The notes under the pieces: model-generated
Databases searched by the model: none
The model's input: only the letters and a program-made list of their open reading frames with translations
Told to the model about the DNA's origin: nothing
Made by a program: the position numbers and the translations under genes
From: JAHFIW01 sp035495855
GTDB lineage: Bacteria > Patescibacteriota > Patescibacteriia > SG8-24
Assembly: GCA_035495855.1 (NCBI GenBank)
Contig: DATJFD010000041.1
Span: 1-9,071, forward strand
Direction of reading: 5' to 3'
DNA length: 9,071 nucleotides
Part shown: positions 1-4,587 of the stretch, piece by piece
How positions within the stretch are numbered: the first letter of the stretch is position 1
Layout: the number at the start of each line of letters is the position of its first letter

Positions 1-3000
1 TCTCCGTCGGCGTCGAGGGGATCGTCACGTTCGCGAGCGTCGGCGCGGCGATGACGCCGTCCCACGACGGGTCCGCGGTCACGACGGTCGAAGCGGGTAT
101 CGCGAAGGACGCCGAGGCGGCGTTCGCCGCGGTGACGGTCATCTGCGGCAGCGTCGCCATGCCGTTCAGGACGAGCGGGCCCGCGTCGATGGTCGGCGAA
201 GCGACGTCGCGCGAGACGTTCAGCGTGACGGTGAGCGTCGGGTCCGCGAGCACGAGCTGCGTCGCGGGCGGGTTCATGCTCGCGAAGCCGCCCGCATCCG
301 GCGCGATCTGGCCGGCAGCGAGCGCCGAGTCGACCAGCAGCAGCTTGGCGGCATTGCCCGCCGCGTCCTGCACGACCGCGATGGCGTCGTTCGCGAAGGT
401 CGTGACCGCGGACGCCGTGATGGTCAGGGTCGCGCCCGACCAGGCGTACGAAAGCGCGGTATCGGCGCCGGCGGAGAGCGCGCGTTCGGCCGCGGCCTTG
501 CCGGAGGCGGAAAGCGCGCCGTCAAAGACCAGCGGCGTGTCGCCGACGGGAATGGTCACGTCCGCCGTGCCGTCGCCGAGCTTGGTCACGGCGGGAGCGA
601 CGGTATCTTTGGTCGCGGTCGTCGCCGCGGCGTTCGAGACGCTGCCGATGGCGTCCCTCGCGGTCGCTGACACGTTGATGGTCCCGTCCGCGAGCGGCGC
701 GGGCTGCGCCGCGGTGCCGTCTATGACGATATCGAACGACGTCCCGCCTCCCGTGAGCTGCTGCGTGCCGACCGCGGCGTTCGCGCCGTTCGTGAGCGTC
801 ACCGTGACGAGCGCGTTCGCCGGCGCGGTGCCCAGCATGTGGATCGCCGTCTTCTCCGCGTCGTTGATGAGACCGTCGCCGGCGACCGATGCGATGACGG
901 GCGCCGCAGGCTGCGCGCCGACGGTCACGGTCACCGTGTAAGCCTGGGCCGAGGCGTCAAGCGCGGTCACCGTGTACGTGACCGGGTTCGTGAAATCGCG
1001 TGCGGCGCCGGACGCCGGGTTCACGCTCGCGCCCTGCGAGACCGTGACGGTCGGCACGAGCACCGCTACGTTCGTCCCGAACGGCACGGTCGCCGCGACC
1101 GTATGGTCCGTTTCGTTGATGACGCCGACGGCGTCTGGATCGAAGGCCGCGAAGATGAAGGACGTGATCGCTTTGCCGTCGGACGGGAACGTGCCGACCG
1201 CGTACGTCACCGTCGTCGTGCCGTCCTGCGCGGTGACGACGAGCGTGTCGCCGTTCAGGACCGGGTCATGGAGCCCGGCGGTGTTCCAGGCCTGATGCGG
1301 CTCCCCCATGGCGATGTTCGCGAGGAACGTCGCCCGGGCCGTGCCCGACGGCACGTTCGCGATGGTCGCGCTGCCGCCGCTGGGCGCGGTCACCGTGTAG
1401 ACCGACGATGTGACCGTCGCCACGCTGCTCGGCGGCGCGATGGTCACGGTGACGACGTACGCCTGCGTCGACGTGTCCGCCGCCGTGACGGTGTAGGTGA
1501 CGGGGTTCGTGAAGTTCTGCGCCGCGCCGGACGCCGGGTTCACGGAAGCACCCGTGATGGCGATGGTCGGCACAAGCGCGGTCACGTTCGTCCCGTACGG
1601 CACGGTCGCGGCGACGGTGTGATCCGTCTCGTTGATCGTCCCCGTCACCGCCGGCGAGAGCCCGTTGAACGCGAAGGACGTGATGGCCTTGGCCGGGTTC
1701 ACGGAAATGAGCGCCGCCTGCGCGTTGATGCGCTTGCCCGAGACCGACTTGCCGGAAAGCGCCGCCGCCGCGTCGCCGGTGTTCAGGATCGCCGCCTTCA
1801 CCTGCGCCCGCGTGAGCGACGGGTTGTAGCCCCACAGGAGCGCAGCCAGGCCGACCACGTGCGGCGTGGCCATCGAGGTGCCGTTCAGGTAGGCGTACAT
1901 GTTGTTCGAACCGTCCGTGAACTTGGTGATGGCGATGTCGTCGACCCAGCAGCCTTCATACGAGGCGACGACGTCGTTCGAGGCATCCGCGACCCAGCGG
2001 AAACGGTACGTGAAGTTCGCGGTCAGATACGCGGTCGGTATGGAAATGTTCGTGATGAGCGCCTGCGCCGCGCCGCTCGAGTTCAGCGGGGACTCGCCGT
2101 TGTACATGTCGAGCGCGGCCTCGTCCCAGCGCTCGAACTCGGTGAAATTCGTCCCGTCGGAACTGAACTCGAGCGCGACGTAATCCGTCCAGGCGGAGGT
2201 CTGATAATCCGTGTCGCAGCGCGTCATGACGTTCATGTACGCGCCCCCGGCCGTGCTGAGGTCGATGGCCGGCGAGGTCGCGCGGGTGTCCGCGTTCGGC
2301 GCGTACGGCACATGCGCGGGGTCGGCGGCGAGGACCTTGTTGCCGGAGAAGTCCGACGTCGCCCAGTCGCCGGTCGCGGACCAGCCCGCGGGCAGCGCGG
2401 GCACCGTCACGCCCGTGAACGATTCCGTCGCCACGGTGGTGGTCGCGACGGAGGAATAGATGTTCGTGCCGGGCGCGCCGACGTCGACCGAGGTCGCGCC
2501 GTAGTTCGAGAACGTCGCGAGCGCGTCGTTCGCGTCCGTCGCCGCGACCGAGATGACGTTGTCGAGCGTGTGGTCCGACGGATAGAAATGCAGGCCGCCG
2601 TCGTTGTTGCCCCCGTTATTGCCCGCGGCGGCCACGAAGATGCCGCCGGCGGTCCGGAAACGGTCGATGGCGTCGTATTCCGACTGCGAGAACGTGTTGC
2701 CGCCGAAGCTGGCGTTGATGACCTTCGCGCCGTTCTGGATGGCGAAGTCGATGCCCTTCACTTCCTGGGCGACCGTCAGGCCGAACTTGACGGCCATGAT
2801 CTTGGCGCGCGGCGCCACGCCGATGATGCCGGTGTTGTTGTTCTTGGCCGCGGCGATGGTGCCCGCGACGTGCGTGCCGTGCGTGTCCGTCGATGGCAGC
2901 GGCACTTTGTCGTTCTCGTCGTAGTCGTACCCGTGCTGGCAGCCGCCCAGCGCGTTGCCGTTCTCATCCTTGCAGTTCGTCCCGTCCCACATGTTCGGCG

Positions 3001-3595
3001 CGAGATCGGGATGGTTGTAGGCGACGCCCGTGTCGAGCACGGCGACGATGACCGTGCCGTGCGTGCCGTCGTCGATGGCCCAGGCCTCGGGCGCGTCGAT
3101 GTCCCTGTCGGCGGTCCCGGCATGCACGCCATAGCTGCCGCCGACCGTCTGGCCGGTGTTGTCGAGGCCCCAGAGGATGTCGCGGAACGGATCGTCCGTG
3201 CCGATGGTCGCGAGCTCTCGCCTGAAGTTCGGTTCGGCGTACTCGACGTCGGGATCGAGCTGCAGTTCCTTGACCTTGCGCTCGACGGACTTGCCGTCCT
3301 TGATGCGCAGGAGCGCGATGTTCGGCTTCTCGAGGTCGTCGAGCTTGTCCATCGCGCGCGCCTCGGCGAAATCGCTCGCTTTCGACCGGCCGGACGCGGT
3401 CGCGAGGTTCGTCCGTCCCGGCTTGAACTTCACGAGCACCTGGCCTTCGACGTACGGCTTCAGGCCGCCGTCCTTTGCGTGCGCGCCGGGCAGCTTCCCG
3501 ACCGCGGACGCGGGCGCGGGGACGCAGGCGAGCAGCGATCCCGCGAGGCAGAACGCCTGCAGGGCACGGGCCGACTTTGGTGAAAGAAATTTCAT
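1..3595 (-). CDS. Secreted S8 subtilisin-like serine protease with C-terminal beta-sandwich domains (3' end outside window)
   Basis: The frame is open for 1198 codons from ATG 3595 to the window edge, with no stop seen. Residues 1-31 are a signal peptide; LLAC (Cys24) is a possible lipobox, or cleavage may follow ASA31. A propeptide (about 46-125, VEGQVLVKFK onward) precedes the S8 domain (about 140-630). The catalytic triad is visible: Asp188 in VLDTGV, His239 in DTHGTHVAGT, Ser574 in NGTSMATPH; the oxyanion Asn326 is in AAAGNNGG. About 180 residues (384-565) are inserted just before the Ser motif and end in GCWVDDIAI, as in MAM/jelly-roll-like domains. Two related DUF5018-type sandwiches follow (636-720, 808-893), then an Ig-like domain (about 895-1000) and more beta-rich sequence. 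It should cut proteins outside the cell. The start lacks a clear Shine-Dalgarno, but the signal peptide begins there. Family assignment is firm; substrate and the labels of the C-terminal domains are inference. Confidence 0.93.
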   Translation of the reverse strand, partial: MKFLSPKSARALQAFCLAGSLLACVPAPASAVGKLPGAHAKDGGLKPYVEGQVLVKFKPGRTNLATASGRSKASDFAEARAMDKLDDLEKPNIALLRIKDGKSVERKVKELQLDPDVEYAEPNFRRELATIGTDDPFRDILWGLDNTGQTVGGSYGVHAGTADRDIDAPEAWAIDDGTHGTVIVAVLDTGVAYNHPDLAPNMWDGTNCKDENGNALGGCQHGYDYDENDKVPLPSTDTHGTHVAGTIAAAKNNNTGIIGVAPRAKIMAVKFGLTVAQEVKGIDFAIQNGAKVINASFGGNTFSQSEYDAIDRFRTAGGIFVAAAGNNGGNNDGGLHFYPSDHTLDNVISVAATDANDALATFSNYGATSVDVGAPGTNIYSSVATTTVATESFTGVTVPALPAGWSATGDWATSDFSGNKVLAADPAHVPYAPNADTRATSPAIDLSTAGGAYMNVMTRCDTDYQTSAWTDYVALEFSSDGTNFTEFERWDEAALDMYNGESPLNSSGAAQALITNISIPTAYLTANFTYRFRWVADASNDVVASYEGCWVDDIAITKFTDGSNNMYAYLNGTSMATPHVVGLAALLWGYNPSLTRAQVKAAILNTGDAAAALSGKSVSGKRINAQAALISVNPAKAITSFAFNGLSPAVTGTINETDHTVAATVPYGTNVTALVPTIAITGASVNPASGAAQNFTNPVTYTVTAADTSTQAYVVTVTIAPPSSVATVTSSVYTVTAPSGGSATIANVPSGTARATFLANIAMGEPHQAWNTAGLHDPVLNGDTLVVTAQDGTTTVTYAVGTFPSDGKAITSFIFAAFDPDAVGVINETDHTVAATVPFGTNVAVLVPTVTVSQGASVNPASGAARDFTNPVTYTVTALDASAQAYTVTVTVGAQPAAPVIASVAGDGLINDAEKTAIHMLGTAPANALVTVTLTNGANAAVGTQQLTGGGTSFDIVIDGTAAQPAPLADGTINVSATARDAIGSVSNAAATTATKDTVAPAVTKLGDGTADVTIPVGDTPLVFDGALSASGKAAAERALSAGADTALSYAWSGATLTITASAVTTFANDAIAVVQDAAGNAAKLLLVDSALAAGQIAPDAGGFASMNPPATQLVLADPTLTVTLNVSRDVASPTIDAGPLVLNGMATLPQMTVTAANAASASFAIPASTVVTADPSWDGVIAAPTLANVTIPSTPTE

Positions 3596-3611
3596 GCGCG
3601 CGAAGACAAAG

Positions 3612-3628
3612 ATGACCTTATCTTAGCA
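3612..3628 (-). promoter_or_regulatory. Extended -10 promoter of the S8 protease gene
   Basis: On the minus strand TGC-TAAGAT occupies 3628-3620, a TGn extended -10 with five of six matches to TATAAT. No good -35 lies 16-18 bp upstream, which is usual for extended -10 promoters. Transcription would start near 3613, giving a leader of about 18 nt without a Shine-Dalgarno. The hexamer is followed by AAGGTCAT, also found directly after the proposed -10 of the lysozyme-like gene. Confidence 0.5.
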
Positions 3629-3661
3629 TTTTTCGGGGCGAACGGACAGGTCCCGCGAACG

Positions 3662-3691
3662 AAAAAGACCGGCCCTGTAATGGGACCGGTC
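3662..3691 (-). terminator. Rho-independent terminator of the KGG-repeat gene
   Basis: On the minus strand GACCGG pairs with CCGGTC (3691-3686 with 3672-3667). A bulged base and a CCC/GGG extension follow, around a 6-nt loop. A run of five T follows at 3666-3662. It begins about 19 nt after the KGG stop codon and separates that gene from the protease downstream. Confidence 0.8.
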
Positions 3692-3709
3692 GAAGGCGGC
3701 GTGGAGCGG

Positions 3710-3964
3710 CTATGTGGCGGAGCTTCCTCCGCGACGTTTGTGATGCGAGGCGATCCCGCCCTTGCGGCCGGCGACCGATGCCTCTTCCGGGGTGAACTTG
3801 TGCGCGGTCCCCTTGGCATGCGCGGCCTTGCCGCCCTTGCTCGCGAGCTCGCGCTGCTTCTCCTTGCTCATCGCGGCGAAGCCGCGGGGTTTCCTTGCGG
3901 GCGCCGCGTCGGGCGCCGGTTCGTGCTTGTCCGTGACGTTCTTGTCCGCGTCGTCGTTGACCAT
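3710..3964 (-). CDS. KGG-repeat general stress-type protein
   Basis: This is an 84-aa, charged, glycine- and lysine-rich protein with two KGG-type repeats. The first is at about 28-49 (GFAAMSKEKQRELASKGG), the second at about 55-76 (FTPEEASVAGRKGG, then a basic HHKRR). The family (Pfam KGG, including GsiB-like and conidiation-10-like proteins) is small, hydrophilic, probably largely disordered and often induced by stress or starvation; no enzymatic role is known. There is no signal peptide, so it should be cytoplasmic. Start ATG 3964 is preceded by GGAGG at good spacing, and a near-consensus sigma70-type promoter lies at 4018-4046. It is divergent from the 51-aa CxxC peptide gene and has its own terminator. 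The N-terminal 26 residues (acidic, then Ala/Pro-rich) match nothing I recognise. The family call is strong; the stress role comes from family knowledge only. Confidence 0.88.
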   Translation of the reverse strand: MVNDDADKNVTDKHEPAPDAAPARKPRGFAAMSKEKQRELASKGGKAAHAKGTAHKFTPEEASVAGRKGGIASHHKRRGGSSAT

Positions 3965-4017
3965 GATCGCCTCCGTGCGTGTTGCGTTGCGAAGGAAGCA
4001 AGAACGATGGACCCGGG

Positions 4018-4046
4018 ACGATAGCCCGGACGGCGACGCCTGTCAA
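4018..4046 (-). promoter_or_regulatory. Sigma70-type promoter of the KGG-repeat gene
   Basis: On the minus strand TTGACA (4046-4041) is a perfect -35. A 17-bp spacer separates it from TATCGT (4023-4018), four of six matches to the -10 consensus. The start would be near 4011, leaving a leader of about 46 nt that carries the GGAGG ribosome binding site. Confidence 0.75.
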
Positions 4047-4071
4047 CCGGGCGGGCCCATGTTGACAGGCG
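4037..4071. repeat. 11-bp inverted repeat spanning both divergent -35 boxes
   Basis: The left arm cgcctgtcaac (4037-4047) and right arm gttgacaggcg (4061-4071) are perfect reverse complements, 13 bp apart. Each arm contains one -35 box plus flanking bases of its spacer. Any protein binding this palindrome would cover both -35 boxes at once. It could be an operator, or a by-product of duplicating one promoter in inverted orientation. Confidence 0.7.
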
Positions 4072-4090
4072 CGGCCGCCGCTGGCATAGT
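4062..4090 (+). promoter_or_regulatory. Sigma70-type promoter of the 51-aa CxxC peptide gene
   Basis: A perfect -35 TTGACA (4062-4067), a 17-bp spacer and CATAGT (4085-4090, four of six matches) form the promoter. TGG just before the -10 gives it extended character. The start would be near 4097, giving a leader of about 49 nt with a strong ribosome binding site. Confidence 0.75.
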
Positions 4091-4145
4091 CGCGAGCGCT
4101 GCGCGGGGCCATCCCGTCCCGGGCAACATGCCAAGGAGGCAGCCG

Positions 4146-4301
4146 ATGGGGAGGAAACAGCAGGAGCAGGAGAGCGCGAACAAGAAGGGCGGCGTGACCG
4201 TCACGGTCGACACGCAGTGCCCCTACTGCCGCGGCGAGCGCAAGCACTCGGTCACGCAGCGCAAGGCCTGCAAGCAGAAGGGACCCGTCAAGAACAAGTA
4301 G
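4146..4301 (+). CDS. Small basic 51-aa protein with a CPYC zinc-knuckle-like motif
   Basis: ATG 4146 follows AAGGAGG (4133-4139) with a 6-nt gap, a near-ideal ribosome binding site. Promoter and terminator fit this short frame exactly. The frame is open further upstream, but those codons precede the promoter. The protein is very basic (many Lys and Arg). Its core has Cys25-Pro-Tyr-Cys28, His33 and Cys42, which could ligate one zinc ion as a treble-clef or ribbon-like knuckle. There is no signal peptide or membrane segment. I do not recognise the family. Nucleic-acid binding is plausible from charge and the Cys/His pattern, but this is inference. It is divergently paired with the KGG gene, so the two may respond to the same condition. 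Confidence 0.8.
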   Translation: MGRKQQEQESANKKGGVTVTVDTQCPYCRGERKHSVTQRKACKQKGPVKNK

Positions 4302-4308
4302 ACTTTCG

Positions 4309-4331
4309 CCGCCCGCTCGGGCGGTTTTTTT
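4309..4331 (+). terminator. Rho-independent terminator of the 51-aa CxxC peptide gene
   Basis: The stem ccgccc (4309-4314) / gggcgg (4319-4324) has a gctc tetraloop and is followed by seven T (4325-4331). It starts 8 nt after the stop codon. This is a canonical strong terminator. Confidence 0.92.
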
Positions 4332-4394
4332 CTCCATGGGGATACAACAATAACCCCGCGGGTCCTGTCAGGGGCAATCACCCCGCCAGTGCTC

Positions 4395-4417
4395 GGCCCC
4401 GCACTTGATGCGGGGCC
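4395..4417. repeat. REP-like palindrome 1
   Basis: ggccccgca (4395-4403) and tgcggggcc (4409-4417) form a perfect 9-bp stem with the loop cttga. The shape and loop resemble the short REP palindromes (CCCCGC...GCGGGG) scattered in intergenic regions of many bacteria, often between convergent genes as here. Copy number elsewhere in the genome cannot be seen. Confidence 0.6.
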
Positions 4418-4454
4418 TGCACGCTGAACTCGACTTCGATAGTGCGGTTTTTTT
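4400..4454 (+). terminator. Orphan T-tract with possible long-range stem (alternative terminator)
   Basis: agtgcgg (4441-4447) is followed by seven T (4448-4454), but no adjacent hairpin exists. Its exact complement ccgcact is at 4400-4406, inside REP-like palindrome 1, with a 34-nt loop. It could form only if that palindrome is unpaired. The 13-nt string gcggtttttttct is shared with the real terminator at 4309-4331. A decayed terminator copy is as likely as a switch. Confidence 0.3.
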
Positions 4455-4458
4455 CTGG

Positions 4459-4480
4459 ACCCCGGCTCGGGGGCCGGGGT
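4459..4480. repeat. REP-like palindrome 2
   Basis: accccggc (4459-4466) and gccggggt (4473-4480) make an 8-bp stem with a 6-nt loop, flanked by ctgg and gaca. The ctggaccccgg...ccggggtgaca arrangement is typical of dispersed REP elements. It lies 41 nt from palindrome 1 in the same orientation, as in paired REP clusters. Confidence 0.6.
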
Positions 4481-4508
4481 GACAATGATCAGCGGATCCG
4501 ATGCCAAC

Positions 4509-4543
4509 AAAAAACCGTCCCGCAGTATTGCGGGGCGGTTTTT
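4509..4543 (-). terminator. Bidirectional terminator after the lysozyme-like gene
   Basis: ccgtcccgca (4515-4524) pairs with tgcggggcgg (4529-4538) with one T-G mismatch/wobble and a 4-nt loop. Six A precede it and five T follow it, so it works on both strands. It lies about 45 nt past the lysozyme-like stop codon and also insulates that gene from plus-strand read-through. Confidence 0.88.
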
Positions 4544-4587
4544 GAAAGGTCCGCGACCTCTTATCTTTGTTCTCTGTTCTCTCTTCT

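Larger units (their letters stand above)
4332..4587. other. Gene-free convergent intergenic region
   Basis: These 256 bases lie between the plus-strand 51-aa gene and the minus-strand lysozyme-like gene, which converge here. No frame with a credible start, ribosome site or familiar product is visible. The region holds two REP-like palindromes, an orphan T-tract, a bidirectional terminator and a pyrimidine-rich stretch (about 4560-4598) that continues across the end of the lysozyme-like gene. Confidence 0.75.

Noticed and set aside
51..941. 296-codon Ala/Ser/Val-rich plus-strand frame
   Set aside because: It is antisense to the beta-sandwich tail of the protease; the low-complexity composition is a mirror of Thr/Ala-rich codons.
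839..3583. 914-codon open frame on the plus strand
   Set aside because: It is exactly antisense to the S8 protease, whose triad and domains are clear. The translation is low-complexity Arg/Val/Asp/Gly-rich, as expected from GC-rich codon bias, with no domain and no ribosome site.
3762..4301. Longer 179-aa version of the 51-aa peptide
   Set aside because: The extra codons lie upstream of the gene's own promoter and across the KGG gene; only ATG 4146 has a ribosome binding site.
3618..4337. 239-codon minus-strand frame overlapping the KGG gene
   Set aside because: It runs in another frame through the KGG gene, both divergent promoters, the 51-aa gene and the terminators, with no credible start signal.
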